The notes: generated by a model not told the origin, from the sequence alone. A stretch of DNA of 64,000 nucleotides from a bacterium (GCA_021833625.1 JAKBEU010000001.1:186001-250000), one strand, 5' to 3'; shown: positions 43,988-53,483, counted from the first letter of the stretch. Made by a program: numbers and translations.

Positions 43988-44899
43988 TTACTTTTGAAAT
44001 GATTCAATAACAGAGATCATCGTGCGGGGAGTAAAAAGCCCCGGACGGATACGCGATAAATAGAATAAGTTGTCATACGACTGCATCACTCCCGGAATCA
44101 CCGAGACGGCACAGGTGTATCCTGCCGCCTCAACTGTCTTTACATTGTCCGCATTGAATGCACCATAGGGATAGGCGAAGGTCTTTATCTTTATATTGAA
44201 GATGTCTTCAAATTTCTTTTTGCTGTCTATTATTTGCCGGTCAGCAAACTCTTTTGGCGCCAGTTTCAAATAGGTGTGGTCAAGGGTGTGGGACCCTATC
44301 TCGACAAGGTCGCTGTCTATTAATTCTTGTATTTCCTTTTCCGTGAGAAACCCGGGTCGGCCGATATAATCAAAAATAACATATGCCGTTGCACGTGCAT
44401 GATATTTCTTAAGAAGGGGGAAGACGTCCGTATAAAAATCTTCATATCCGTCATCAAAAGACAAAACGGCGCTTTTCGTCGAATAACGGATTGTTCCGTT
44501 CATTATATCGGGAATATCTTTGACAAAATATGTTTCATATCCTGCGTTTCTTAAGGTTGAAAGATGACTTTCCAGTATGGCGGGACTCGTATCAAGTCGC
44601 ATCCTGATTATGTCTTTCAGGTCTTTCGTATACTCAACATAGTGATACATGATGATAGGTATCTTTATCTGCTTATCATGCTGTTTGACAGCAGAGGTGG
44701 GAATATTTTTCGGTTTTATGAACGCTTGTTTGTCATAATAAGGAGGCACAACATCCACCTGTTTTTTCAGTTTTGCAAGCTCCAAGCTTAGTTGCTTTGA
44801 GTTTTGCCTTTCATGAACAATGAGCCCCAACAAAAGGAGAGAAAGGAAAATAAAAACAATCGCCACTCGACGGAATAATGATTTTTTTTGATGCGTCAT
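43988..44899 (-). CDS. Membrane-anchored polysaccharide deacetylase
   Basis: NodB-domain deacetylase, about 303 aa, likely removing N-acetyl groups from surface glycan or peptidoglycan outside the cell. One N-terminal TM segment (about 10-30), then YHYVEY, catalytic SFDDGYEDFY with the DD pair, and the metal-binding SHTLDHTYL. The start at 44899 (MTHQKK), two nt after the galE stop, is chosen over one overlapping galE. It is co-transcribed with galE. Confidence 0.9.
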   Translation of the reverse strand: MTHQKKSLFRRVAIVFIFLSLLLLGLIVHERQNSKQLSLELAKLKKQVDVVPPYYDKQAFIKPKNIPTSAVKQHDKQIKIPIIMYHYVEYTKDLKDIIRMRLDTSPAILESHLSTLRNAGYETYFVKDIPDIMNGTIRYSTKSAVLSFDDGYEDFYTDVFPLLKKYHARATAYVIFDYIGRPGFLTEKEIQELIDSDLVEIGSHTLDHTYLKLAPKEFADRQIIDSKKKFEDIFNIKIKTFAYPYGAFNADNVKTVEAAGYTCAVSVIPGVMQSYDNLFYLSRIRPGLFTPRTMISVIESFQK

Positions 44900-44901
44900 A
44901 G

Positions 44902-45912
44902 TTATCTCTCCCATCCATTGGGGTGGGCGTTATACCATTTAATAAGCGACTCAACGCTGTCTTTAACCGACCGCTTTGGTTCCCAGTTAAGGAGTTGCTT
45001 TGCTTTTGTAATATTTGCAATTTTTTTTGCGTCATCTCCCTCGCGGGGGGTCGTTTTGCTAAGCGGAAAGGTGGCTCCCGTTATCTCTTTTACTTTGTTT
45101 ACTATTTCGAGAACCGAGTTACCCGTTCCCGTTCCCAGATTGATAATCTCACTTGGTTTATTCTGGAACAGATATTCCAGTGCTGCCAAATGTGCTTCGT
45201 TCAAATCGGCAACGTTTACATAGTCGCGGATAGGCGTCTTGTCGGGAGTTTCAACTTCAGGACAGGTAAGGTGGAACGGTTCAATGCCAAGAGCACCACG
45301 GACGACATTCTGCATAAGAAGGGTTGAAGGTTTTTTTGAGTCTCCGATAAGGCCGTCATCCGACGCGCCACACACGTTGAAATAACGCAAGATGACATAT
45401 TCGAGTCCCTTCAGTTTTGCAAACCACTGGATAAGTTCTTCAACCATTTTTTTTGAAGCGCCGTATGGCTGTGAAGGGTTAAGCGGATGTTTTTCATCTA
45501 TCGGCATATACTGTGCTTCGCCGTATATCGCACAGGTTGAAGAAAAAACGATTTTTTTAACGTTTGCATCCACCATCGCTTTAAGGAGCGCGTTTGTCCC
45601 TCCGACGTTATTTTCAAAATACTTTGCCGGATTTTTTACCGATTCATCAACCAGACAAGAGGCCGCATAATGGACGACAGCTTCAATGTCTTTTTCGTTT
45701 TCAAAAAGAAGGGGCAGGTCGGTGTGCAAATCTCCTTCAACAAAACGGAATTGTGCCTCTCCGAACTGCTTACTCAAAAGCTCGAGCGGAGCTTTATAGC
45801 CTGTCGTGAAGTTGTCAAAAGCCACGACTTCATACCCGTTTTTTAAGAATGTATAGGCGGCAACCGAACCGATATATCCGCCGGCACCCGTCACTAAAAT
45901 TTTATGTTTCAT
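44902..45912 (-). CDS. galE: UDP-glucose 4-epimerase
   Basis: SDR-fold epimerase, 336 aa, interconverting UDP-glucose and UDP-galactose (or the N-acetyl forms). VTGAGGYIGSVAAY is the NAD loop, FSSTCAIYGEA has the catalytic Ser/Thr and PYGASKKM the Tyr and Lys; RYFNVCGAS completes the family pattern. It supplies galactose-type donors to the glycan genes around it. A TAAAAT-like box lies 8 nt upstream on this strand. Confidence 0.94.
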   Translation of the reverse strand: MKHKILVTGAGGYIGSVAAYTFLKNGYEVVAFDNFTTGYKAPLELLSKQFGEAQFRFVEGDLHTDLPLLFENEKDIEAVVHYAASCLVDESVKNPAKYFENNVGGTNALLKAMVDANVKKIVFSSTCAIYGEAQYMPIDEKHPLNPSQPYGASKKMVEELIQWFAKLKGLEYVILRYFNVCGASDDGLIGDSKKPSTLLMQNVVRGALGIEPFHLTCPEVETPDKTPIRDYVNVADLNEAHLAALEYLFQNKPSEIINLGTGTGNSVLEIVNKVKEITGATFPLSKTTPREGDDAKKIANITKAKQLLNWEPKRSVKDSVESLIKWYNAHPNGWER

Positions 45913-45918
45913 AGACTC

Positions 45919-46842
45919 TTATTTTACCACTTTCCATCTCCAGATTCTGTGGAGCGGATGATAGTGCACCCTTCCTTCGGCAATGAAAATTCCCAAAAAA
46001 ACAAAAAAAGTGCCGATGTAAAATGCGGGGGTCGGATACTCGTGGATGAGGGGGATTGCGACAGCTACCGCAACAACAGGATCGATGTATGCAAAAATCC
46101 CCACCTCCTGTGCCGTTATTTTTGAAATCCCATAATTAAAAAGACCATAGGCAATGGCTGAAGAGAATACGACTCCATATATAATTCCTACCCATCCATT
46201 ACTATTTAAGTCAGCAAACGACCACGTCGCAAATTCGGGCAGCATAACCGGAATGAAAAGAAGCGCACCAAATACAAAGCTTATGAACGTTACCTGCCAC
46301 ATATTTACCCTTCGCAATACTTTTTTGAAAATAAGCGCATTAATGACTGCGCCGAGTGTAGCAATCACCAGATAGAGATTCCCCTCAAGAGCTCCTTCTT
46401 TAGCTCCAAGAGAGATGCCTCCATCCAAAAGGAGTGGAGAGACGATGATGATAATTACCCCGATAAGCGCAATAAGAAGGCCATGAAATACTTTTTTGTG
46501 CATTTTTTCCTTCAAAAAAATGATGGCAAAGATATAAAGAAAAATGGGTTGGGAAGAGGCGATAATGGGTGCATTAATACTTGTCGTTTTCTGTAATCCA
46601 AGAAAAAAAAATCCGATGTTGATGTTTATGGCAAAAAAAGAACCTAATAGAATGAGGCCAAAATCCGGGAGGGACATTTTCTTCCAGTTTTTAACTGCAA
46701 AGGGAAGAAGAAGGAAAGACGCACCGAAAAACCGTAAAAACCCAAGGATGAAGGGAGGGATATTGGTGAGGGCGAACTTGAACACGGGAGAGGCAGCTCC
46801 CCAAATGACGTTTGTGATGATAAGAGCCAAAATTGGGTTCAT
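45919..46842 (-). CDS. EamA/DMT-family transporter
   Basis: Ten-helix DMT superfamily transporter, 307 aa, two EamA repeats. ITNVIWGAASPVFKFALTNI is the typical N-terminus and ASSQPIFLYIFAIIFLKEK the end of the first repeat. It is about as long as the paralogue at 30110-31000 but clearly distinct. Substrate unknown. It lies 6 nt upstream of galE on the same strand. Confidence 0.9.
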   Translation of the reverse strand: MNPILALIITNVIWGAASPVFKFALTNIPPFILGFLRFFGASFLLLPFAVKNWKKMSLPDFGLILLGSFFAININIGFFFLGLQKTTSINAPIIASSQPIFLYIFAIIFLKEKMHKKVFHGLLIALIGVIIIIVSPLLLDGGISLGAKEGALEGNLYLVIATLGAVINALIFKKVLRRVNMWQVTFISFVFGALLFIPVMLPEFATWSFADLNSNGWVGIIYGVVFSSAIAYGLFNYGISKITAQEVGIFAYIDPVVAVAVAIPLIHEYPTPAFYIGTFFVFLGIFIAEGRVHYHPLHRIWRWKVVK

Positions 46843-46878
46843 ATCTATCTTTCATTTAACCACATGGGGCATGGTTTG

Positions 46879-47772
46879 TCACTTTGCCGATTTTTTCTTT
46901 CCCTGATAGACGATAAGTTCGCCCATGAGTCCCGTCATCCCTATCTGTATTCCGATAACAATAAGAAGAATACCGAACTGCAAGAGCGGACGCCGATACA
47001 ACAACTGATTGAAAAATACCCGTTCAATGGTGAGATAAAGGGAAATAAAAAATCCGACTGAAAATAATACTCCGCCTATTACTCCAAAAAACTGCAAGGG
47101 GCGCTCCGCAAATTGAAAAATAAAATATGCAGACAACATATCAAGAAGTCCTACGAATATCTTTCCCGGTCCGAATTTTGACACTCCGTGTATTCTTTTT
47201 CTATTGTTGACCGGTACTTCAGACACGCTATATCCCCGATAATATCCGGCAAGAGGGAGGAAGCGGAAATTATTTCCATAGAGAGGAATTTCTTCCAACA
47301 CTTCTCTTTTGAATAGTTTAAATCCGCAATTTATATCGGTAAAAGGAGAATGAAGGAATTGATGCAAAACAAAGTTTGCAATCTTTGAATAGAGCTTGAG
47401 GAGAAAATGTTCTTTTCGCTTTCCCCTTACGCCGTTTACGATATCATACCCTTCTTCCATTTTAGCAAGGAACACTGGGATATCGTGAGGATCATCCTGC
47501 AAATCTCCGTCCATAAAAAATACGGCGTCTCCCTTTACATTTGCAACTCCCGTGCGAAGCGCTTCTCCTTTACCCAGTCTTTTTTTGTGGCGGAATAACC
47601 GTACGTTTTTAAGCTGTGCAGTTGAGATATCCGAAACCTGTTCGGATCCGTCATTAATAAGAATGACTTCATACTCTTTATGATTACTTTCCATCACCTT
47701 ATGCAGTTCATTTAAAAGGAGAGGAATATTTTTTGATTCATTATAGAAGGGGATAATTATTGAGATGCTCAT
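46879..47772 (-). CDS. Membrane GT2 glycosyltransferase (GtrB/DPM-like)
   Basis: GT2 enzyme, 297 aa, with two C-terminal helices (about 220-285). ISIIIPFYNESKNIPLLLNE, LINDGSEQVSD and FFMDGDLQDDPHDIP are the catalytic-domain motifs. It overlaps the DUF2079 membrane gene by 4 nt, suggesting that it makes the polyprenyl-linked donor for that partner. This is the third polyprenyl-phosphate-type GT2 in the window. Confidence 0.91.
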   Translation of the reverse strand: MSISIIIPFYNESKNIPLLLNELHKVMESNHKEYEVILINDGSEQVSDISTAQLKNVRLFRHKKRLGKGEALRTGVANVKGDAVFFMDGDLQDDPHDIPVFLAKMEEGYDIVNGVRGKRKEHFLLKLYSKIANFVLHQFLHSPFTDINCGFKLFKREVLEEIPLYGNNFRFLPLAGYYRGYSVSEVPVNNRKRIHGVSKFGPGKIFVGLLDMLSAYFIFQFAERPLQFFGVIGGVLFSVGFFISLYLTIERVFFNQLLYRRPLLQFGILLIVIGIQIGMTGLMGELIVYQGKKKSAK

Positions 47773-49232
47773 ATTTTTTTCCGATAAACTTCGACGTTCT
47801 CGTTTTTATAAATGCGCATATAACTCGGATCTTTTATTAATTTTTCATACACGGGAATGAGAATATCCCTGTCGGGATAATTATATATTTCATTGAGGGA
47901 AAGCACAACATAGTTGGCTAAATCGTACCGGGCGGAGAAAAGATAGACATATCTGCGGGAGGCAAAAACAGGGGCAATTTGTCCCGTTGCCATTATTTTT
48001 AATTTTTTATTCGAAAGAATTTGATTCCATGTCTGTACGTCCTTCGCCTCTTTCTGCGGCCAAAGGAAGGGGTGGACATTACGTTCAAGAGAATAAGGAA
48101 GCGGAGATTTGAGATAGGAAAAAAGAATCGTGCACACGACTAACGAAAAGAGGGCAATCCTGCCCCCGTCTATTTTAAATGACCGTATCCGTATTATCCG
48201 TTTTTCAATTTCGGCAAACCCATAAACTGCCGAAATGAAAACAAACGGTGTTATGACCGATGTGTAGTGATAGATAATGTTGCGCATATTCCAATCGTTG
48301 GAAAGCAGATTGATGGCAAACTCCGGAATAACGATAAAAAGCTGAAGCGGAGACAGGAGGGATAGAAAGCCTGCGGGTCCGAGAAGCACCAAAAAATACC
48401 CGAGCGTATCGCTTCGCCACATGTATTTGAATATGTTTGTAGGATGGCTGAGGATTCCAAAAATAACGCTTACCGGCGAGTCTCCGAAGTCCGAATAGTA
48501 GGTGAGTGCAAAATGCATAGAACTGCGGAATGCCGGAATGATGATTAACATCGATACAAAAAACCAGATGATACTGCTTATCAAAACAGAAAGTCCGAAT
48601 TTCCAGGATTTTCGTTCCCTAAAAAGAATATATACTCCAAAAAAAGCAGTGGAAAGTGCGACCTCTTCTTTCGAAAGAACGCTCAACACAAAAAACAGAT
48701 AGGACCACCCGTATTTCTTTTTGAGAAAAAAATAAAACATGAAAAGAAGCAGTGAAGTCGCCAATGTTACCGCGTGAAAATCAAACACATTAGCCCGTTG
48801 CATTGCGGGAAACAGAAGATAGGAAAGGGAAATAAGGAGGGAAAACAGATCTTTTTTTTTCGATTTTGCAAGAACATGCTCTGCTATTCCAAAAAGAGCA
48901 AATGCCCCAAGCCCCAGTACGACCGACTGCAAGACAAGAAGAGTCTCGGGCCCGCTGTAGATAAAATAAAACAACGATACGACAACAAGAAGAATATCAT
49001 TATGGATCGCCATCCTTTTTATCTGATCGTACCCGTGGGGGTTTGTCAGTTCCAGGAAACGGGAATAATCTCCCGTCTTAATTGCATGAAACGTGTTGTA
49101 CACCGTCTGATGCATTATCCCCAAATCAAAATAGGAAGAGTAGAGAGTCTTGTACCGCAGCACCGTCAGGTACGAAAAATAGGCCACATACAAAACGACA
49201 AACATTGTTAGAAGAAGCCAGTATTTTTTCAT
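47769..49232 (-). CDS. DUF2079 membrane protein (GT-C like)
   Basis: Polytopic protein of 487 aa of the DUF2079 family, related to GT-C glycosyltransferases. Family marks: YFDLGIMHQTVYN in the first loop (candidate catalytic Asp), LSYLLFPAMQRANVFDFHAVTL, and VLSKEEVALSTAFFG. Coupled by an ATGA overlap to a GT2 downstream. Its biochemical role has not been established for the family to my knowledge; a lipid-linked sugar transferase is the likely guess. Confidence 0.87.
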   Translation of the reverse strand: MKKYWLLLTMFVVLYVAYFSYLTVLRYKTLYSSYFDLGIMHQTVYNTFHAIKTGDYSRFLELTNPHGYDQIKRMAIHNDILLVVVSLFYFIYSGPETLLVLQSVVLGLGAFALFGIAEHVLAKSKKKDLFSLLISLSYLLFPAMQRANVFDFHAVTLATSLLLFMFYFFLKKKYGWSYLFFVLSVLSKEEVALSTAFFGVYILFRERKSWKFGLSVLISSIIWFFVSMLIIIPAFRSSMHFALTYYSDFGDSPVSVIFGILSHPTNIFKYMWRSDTLGYFLVLLGPAGFLSLLSPLQLFIVIPEFAINLLSNDWNMRNIIYHYTSVITPFVFISAVYGFAEIEKRIIRIRSFKIDGGRIALFSLVVCTILFSYLKSPLPYSLERNVHPFLWPQKEAKDVQTWNQILSNKKLKIMATGQIAPVFASRRYVYLFSARYDLANYVVLSLNEIYNYPDRDILIPVYEKLIKDPSYMRIYKNENVEVYRKKI

Positions 49233-49283
49233 GAATTGTTTTTAATTATAGCTTTCGAAAATGAAAAATTGCTTAAAAAAAGC

Positions 49284-50219
49284 TTATTTGTTTCCGGAAT
49301 GGAATTTCTTGTGTATCTCCCGCAATTGCGGATTGGTAACGTGAGTATAGACCTGTGTCGTTGCCACATTTTTATGCCCGAGCATTTCCTGAACGCTTCG
49401 AAGGTCCGCTCCCGCCCCCAGTAAGTCCGTTGCAAAACTGTGACGAAGGGCATGCGGTCCGAACCGTTTGATGATACCTGCCTTCAACCGATATTTGTCA
49501 ACAAGCCGTTCGACAGACCGCACCGAAAGGCGCATTTTCTCAGGAGTTAATCCTTCCTGTGGCTTGGGTCCCGAATAACGGATAAAAAGGGCGCTATAGG
49601 GGTCCGACCGTTTCTGAAGATAGGTTTTGAGTCGTTCTTTCGCATCATCTGACAGGAAGACCACTCTCACTTTTCGCCCTTTCCCTAAGACGCTGAACTC
49701 TCCTCGGTCGATATTGATATCGTCCTTGTTCAGAGCAACAAGCTCGGATACACGAAGGCCGGTTGAAAAAAGTACTTCCAAAATGGCACGATCGCGTTCG
49801 CCTGATTCGTCAATTACGTCAACCGCATTGAACATGCGCTGCAACTCTTCGGGTGAGAGAAATTTTATTTCCCGTTCTTTTTGCTTGCCCAGTTCTATCA
49901 TGTCGGGGGTAAGAACCTTCATTTTTTGTTTTATAAGGTATTTGAAAAATGAGCGAAGCGCTATTAGAAAATAGTTCTGGGTCTGACGGGAAAGATTTCC
50001 CTTATAGGGATTCTTATATTCATGTGAAAGATAGAGACGGAAACTGCGGATAGTGTCATCGGTAATACTTTCTATCGGTTCATCATTCTTTTTCTGCAGC
50101 GTCAACCATCCTTCAAAAAATTCGAGGTAATATCCGTACATCCTGACGGTGCGGATGGAAAGGTTTCGGTCAAGCTCGCAATACTCAAGAAAACGAAGTT
50201 TTGCTTGGGAAAAGTTCAT
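49284..50219 (-). CDS. Tyrosine recombinase (Xer-like)
   Basis: Tyrosine recombinase, 311 aa. SAM-like N-terminal domain (about 1-95) and catalytic domain with Arg in STGLRVSELVAL, HALRHSFATDLLGAG (His, Arg), LGHKNVATTQ (His) and nucleophile Tyr in VYTHV. No prophage or integron genes adjoin it, and it is the only recombinase in the window, so it is likely the chromosome-dimer XerC/D-type enzyme. TATCAT lies 6 nt before the ATG on this strand. Confidence 0.92.
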   Translation of the reverse strand: MNFSQAKLRFLEYCELDRNLSIRTVRMYGYYLEFFEGWLTLQKKNDEPIESITDDTIRSFRLYLSHEYKNPYKGNLSRQTQNYFLIALRSFFKYLIKQKMKVLTPDMIELGKQKEREIKFLSPEELQRMFNAVDVIDESGERDRAILEVLFSTGLRVSELVALNKDDINIDRGEFSVLGKGRKVRVVFLSDDAKERLKTYLQKRSDPYSALFIRYSGPKPQEGLTPEKMRLSVRSVERLVDKYRLKAGIIKRFGPHALRHSFATDLLGAGADLRSVQEMLGHKNVATTQVYTHVTNPQLREIHKKFHSGNK

Positions 50220-50267
50220 CTGTTAATGATAGCAGATACAAAAAAATTAAACGACGTTTATCATTCT

Positions 50268-50975
50268 TTATCCCTTCTGTGTTCCACGAAGATAGAGATT
50301 TTTGTATATGTCGAAATTGACTCCTTGCCGGGCAAGTCCGTTTCTTACCTCAACTAATTGCTGCTCTTCAGGCAAAATAAGTGACGGATTATATTGCTCC
50401 AAAAAGTCAAACTTCACCCATCTTCCCACCAACTCAAAAAAGTCGAGAGGTGATATGCTCATTTGCGGAAACATTCGCTGCACAGCTTTCAGAAACGTCG
50501 CCTGGGGAGCTGCGGCATGAATCATCTCCTCGGATAGAATATTCAGAAACACTGCCGTTGTAATACTTCCCTCCGGTTTCCGGATTATTGCTGCCGTTGC
50601 ACGGTCAGCGCCCACAGGGAAAATAGTCAGCCCCGTGCTTTCTTTTATATTTTCTTCCGCGAGATAAAGGGAGCCTTTCGATAGTGCCGTATCAAGCACG
50701 CTGTCAATGGGAAGCGATTTCTTTTCCGCTTCCAGAAGAAACTTTTGGACCATTCCTCCATATTCCTCCCCACTGGCGAAATGGACAATACTGTGGACTC
50801 GCTTTATTCGGGCGACATCTTCGGAAGTTGGAGAAAGAGAAGGGGACTGTAGTACAAACCGGGAAAGCGCAATGGAAAGACCGCTTGCCGCAGTCCGCAG
50901 TTCACGTGATATGCCAGCTCCTTCTTTCAGGAAGTTGGTAAGTAAAAAGCCGGTTGGGCTAAAGCGTTCTGCCAT
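50268..50975 (-). CDS. Unknown soluble protein
   Basis: Predicted soluble, mostly helical protein of 235 aa, no recognised family. It contains ILSEEMIHAAAP, which superficially resembles a metal-binding helix but is not a complete HExxH. ATTATA at 50982-50987 (TATAAT on this strand) is 6 nt before the ATG, supporting a real gene. It is upstream of the Xer-like gene on the same strand. Confidence 0.65.
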   Translation of the reverse strand: MAERFSPTGFLLTNFLKEGAGISRELRTAASGLSIALSRFVLQSPSLSPTSEDVARIKRVHSIVHFASGEEYGGMVQKFLLEAEKKSLPIDSVLDTALSKGSLYLAEENIKESTGLTIFPVGADRATAAIIRKPEGSITTAVFLNILSEEMIHAAAPQATFLKAVQRMFPQMSISPLDFFELVGRWVKFDFLEQYNPSLILPEEQQLVEVRNGLARQGVNFDIYKNLYLRGTQKG

Positions 50976-51088
50976 GACGTTATTATATCAAACCATATCA
51001 TTTTAGCTACGTTGATTCCAAGCATTTTAAATGCGGTATAATAAATACACCTTTTTATCATGTTTTTTATCAATTATTTTTTTCTCAT

Positions 51089-52375
51089 ATGAAAATCTCT
51101 TCCGTTCACGCTCAAGAAGTGTTAGACAGTCGAGGCAATCCGACAGTCGAATGCGTTACTACTCTTGAAAACGGGGTAACCGGGTGGGCAGCTGTCCCCT
51201 CAGGCGCATCAACCGGCAAATATGAAGCGGTTGAACTTCGCGACAACGATCCGAAACGATATTTGGGAACGGGTGTCCTGAAAGCTGTTGAAAACGTGAA
51301 TTCAAAAATCAGCGCTATTGTAAAGGGAGTTGAAGCAGCAGATCAATCAACGCTTGATAAAAAAATGATCGAAGCTGATGCGACCGAAAACAAGGCGAAC
51401 TTCGGAGCAAATGCCATTCTTTCCGTTTCGCTTAGCGCTGCCCGCGCAGAAGCGGCAAGCGAAAAAACGCCTTTATATGCATATCTTTCAAAATTTAATC
51501 CCGATTTTAAGGGAACCTACACTATGCCTATTCCCGAGATGAATGTCATGAACGGAGGAAAACATGCAAACTGGGCAACCGATATCCAGGAATATATGTT
51601 ATTTCCAATCGGTGCTCCATCAGTCGTAGAAGCAATCCGCATGAATGCCGAGATATATCAAAACTTAAAGAAGATTTTAAAGAAAAAAGGATATGCGATT
51701 TCAGTCGGAGACGAAGGAGGATTTGCGCCTAGCGTAAAAAGTAACGAGGAACCGTTTCAACTGATGAGCGAGGCGATTGTACAGGCGGGATACGTTCTGG
51801 GAAAAGATGTCAGCTTTGGAATCGATGCGGCGGCAACCGAATTTTATAAAGACGGAAAATATACGCTGAACAAAGAAGGAAAAACAATAACAAGTGACGA
51901 GATGTCTACGTTTATTATGGATTTGGCATCGCGGTATCCAATGATATCGTTTGAAGACGTGTTTGCGGAGGATGATTGGGAGGGATTTCGAAAATTTACA
52001 GAGCAGGGAGCGGGAAAGATACAGGTTGTGGGAGACGATTTGTACGTGACAAACACCAAACGGTTAAAGAGGGGAATTGAGGAAAAAACAACCAATTCCA
52101 TTCTTATTAAATTGAATCAGATAGGTTCAATCACCGAAACGGTGGATGCGATTCTCTCTGCACGAAAGTCGGGCATGTCGGCCGTCGTATCACACAGATC
52201 AGGTGAAACGGAAGACGCGTTCATTGCCGATTTCGTCGTTGCGATGGGAACGGGACAGATAAAAACCGGAGCTCCTGCGAGAAGTGAACGGCTTGCAAAA
52301 TACAACCAACTGATGAGAATTGAACGTGAGTTGGGAGAAAAAGCAGTATATGCAACGTTTCCTTTCAACAAGTAA
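51089..52375 (+). CDS. eno: Enolase
   Basis: Phosphopyruvate hydratase, 428 aa, glycolysis. SRGNPTVE near residue 14, GANAILSVSLSAARA, VGDEGGFAP (catalytic Glu), VGDDLYVTN, KLNQIGSITET and VSHRSGETEDAFIADF are all intact. The leader is about 45 nt from a TTGATT/TATAAT promoter (51012-51042) and is U-rich without a Shine-Dalgarno, unlike the near-leaderless genes. A strong terminator follows the stop. Confidence 0.97.
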   Translation: MKISSVHAQEVLDSRGNPTVECVTTLENGVTGWAAVPSGASTGKYEAVELRDNDPKRYLGTGVLKAVENVNSKISAIVKGVEAADQSTLDKKMIEADATENKANFGANAILSVSLSAARAEAASEKTPLYAYLSKFNPDFKGTYTMPIPEMNVMNGGKHANWATDIQEYMLFPIGAPSVVEAIRMNAEIYQNLKKILKKKGYAISVGDEGGFAPSVKSNEEPFQLMSEAIVQAGYVLGKDVSFGIDAAATEFYKDGKYTLNKEGKTITSDEMSTFIMDLASRYPMISFEDVFAEDDWEGFRKFTEQGAGKIQVVGDDLYVTNTKRLKRGIEEKTTNSILIKLNQIGSITETVDAILSARKSGMSAVVSHRSGETEDAFIADFVVAMGTGQIKTGAPARSERLAKYNQLMRIERELGEKAVYATFPFNK

Positions 52376-52391
52376 AGTCTGTTATAAAAAT

Positions 52392-52419
52392 AAAACCCCG
52401 CTTAAAAGGCGGGGTTTTT
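52392..52419. terminator. Terminator after eno
   Basis: CCCCGC (52396-52401) and GCGGGG (52409-52414), with A-run upstream and five T downstream; it can act on both strands, serving eno and the gene at 52438-52863. Confidence 0.9.
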
Positions 52420-52437
52420 GTTGTCTGAAAAACAACG

Positions 52438-52863
52438 TTATTTCTTTCCGAAAAACGAGTTCCACAGGTTTATCCAGCTTGTTCGGATAGTCGCTCTTAG
52501 AGTGTTCCAACTTGTCCAATTGAGTTTTCGAAGCGTTTGGCTTTTGCTTGCGATTTCCTGGTTCATTGCTTTTCGTTCCGCTTTAATCGTCGGAAGAATA
52601 TTCTTTCTTTGCCCGGGAGTTGTGCTAAGCAACATCTCTTTTGTCTCGTTTCGGAATTCCTTTCTGGTTTCCTTGTTTTCTTCTCTCTGCGCTTCACCAG
52701 ACGCCTTGTTTTTTTCACGCAGATTTTCCCTTAATTGCCGGTTTGTTTCTTCCTGTTTTTTTACCTGTTGCCCGAAATTAGTGGAAGGAGTTGTTTCGGC
52801 AAGCGTCGAGCGAACCATTATTAAAGCTGCGGCTGCAGCAAGCACAAACATTGTTTTTTTCAT
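52438..52863 (-). CDS. Small secreted charged protein
   Basis: Predicted exported protein, 141 aa. Signal peptide MKKTMFVLAAAAALIMVRS with likely cleavage after LAE, then a highly charged helical or coiled-coil region (KKQEETNRQLRENLREKNKA) to about residue 110 and a Trp-rich tail. No family is recognised. It could be a small envelope or cell-surface helical protein. It converges on eno with a shared terminator. Confidence 0.7.
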   Translation of the reverse strand: MKKTMFVLAAAAALIMVRSTLAETTPSTNFGQQVKKQEETNRQLRENLREKNKASGEAQREENKETRKEFRNETKEMLLSTTPGQRKNILPTIKAERKAMNQEIASKSQTLRKLNWTSWNTLRATIRTSWINLWNSFFGKK

Positions 52864-52954
52864 AGAATAGTGAAAGAAATGATAACTGCACTTTTGATAT
52901 TACTCCATTGTTCAGAAGAATGCAATAACCCCTAGTTTTTGTGTGAAGGATGTA

Positions 52955-53242
52955 TCATTTTTTTGCCAGGAGGGGAAGTGGGTTCAAAAAATATTTTCTC
53001 TCCCATTGGGCAATTGCTGCAATTCCGTTTTGTGGAGTAGGAGCATGGACGAGAGTTCCGTTCCAACGCGCAAGAATTGATTTCACGGTTGTAATGCCCA
53101 TCTGGCCTTTCGAAACACGCGCTGCGGTTTTTCCTTGTCTGTCCGCAACCCGTTTGTGCAGATTTTTAAGAATCTTTTGAAGCTCCGCGGGAGAATAGGT
53201 CACATTGTCTTCAACGATAAGTCTAGAGGTCGCTCGCTTCAT
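52955..53242 (-). CDS. HATPase-like C-terminal fragment (second half of split gene)
   Basis: About 95 aa resembling the C-terminal half of a GHKL/HATPase domain: LIVEDNVTYSPAELQKI in the place of the G1 box (normally DNGxG), a VSKGQMGITTVKSIL stretch like the G2 box and following helix, and a final strand (GIAAIAQW). It overlaps the upstream frame by about 20 nt in the +1 frame. Together the two make one HATPase-sized domain of about 155 aa. Split gene, frameshift, or sequencing error are all possible. Confidence 0.55.
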   Translation of the reverse strand: MKRATSRLIVEDNVTYSPAELQKILKNLHKRVADRQGKTAARVSKGQMGITTVKSILARWNGTLVHAPTPQNGIAAIAQWERKYFLNPLPLLAKK

Positions 53243-53462
53243 CAAAGGTGATGCCGACTCCTATTTCAATTTGCGCGACATTTTTTTCCGCGCAGTTTGC
53301 AACCAGTTCATTAACCATCAATTCAAACCCTCCATTTTCGGGAAGATCTTCACACCCCGGTCCAAATGTTGCAACAAGTTTAGAACAATCTCCGATTGCA
53401 ATGTTTTCTTTCAATGTTTGCGAATACGCCTCAGCGTCAAAGATTTTTTGCTCGACACCCAT
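53223..53462 (-). CDS. HATPase-like N-terminal fragment (first half of split gene)
   Basis: Protein of 79 aa. GGFELMVNELVANCAEKNVAQI resembles the N-box helix of histidine-kinase-type ATPases (NELxxNAxKx). It stops at TAG just where the domain would continue; the continuation is in the +1 frame of the next gene. ATTATA at 53473-53478 (TATAAT on this strand) is 10 nt before its ATG. There is no sensor or HisKA part, so a stand-alone or anti-sigma-type ATPase is possible. Confidence 0.55.
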   Translation of the reverse strand: MGVEQKIFDAEAYSQTLKENIAIGDCSKLVATFGPGCEDLPENGGFELMVNELVANCAEKNVAQIEIGVGITFDEASDL

Positions 53463-53483
53463 ATAGGAGAGTATTATACCAAT

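Noticed and set aside
49284-50219. Tyrosine recombinase as a phage or integron integrase
   Set aside because: No phage genes, attC sites or att-like direct repeats nearby, and the size and motifs fit a Xer-type enzyme.
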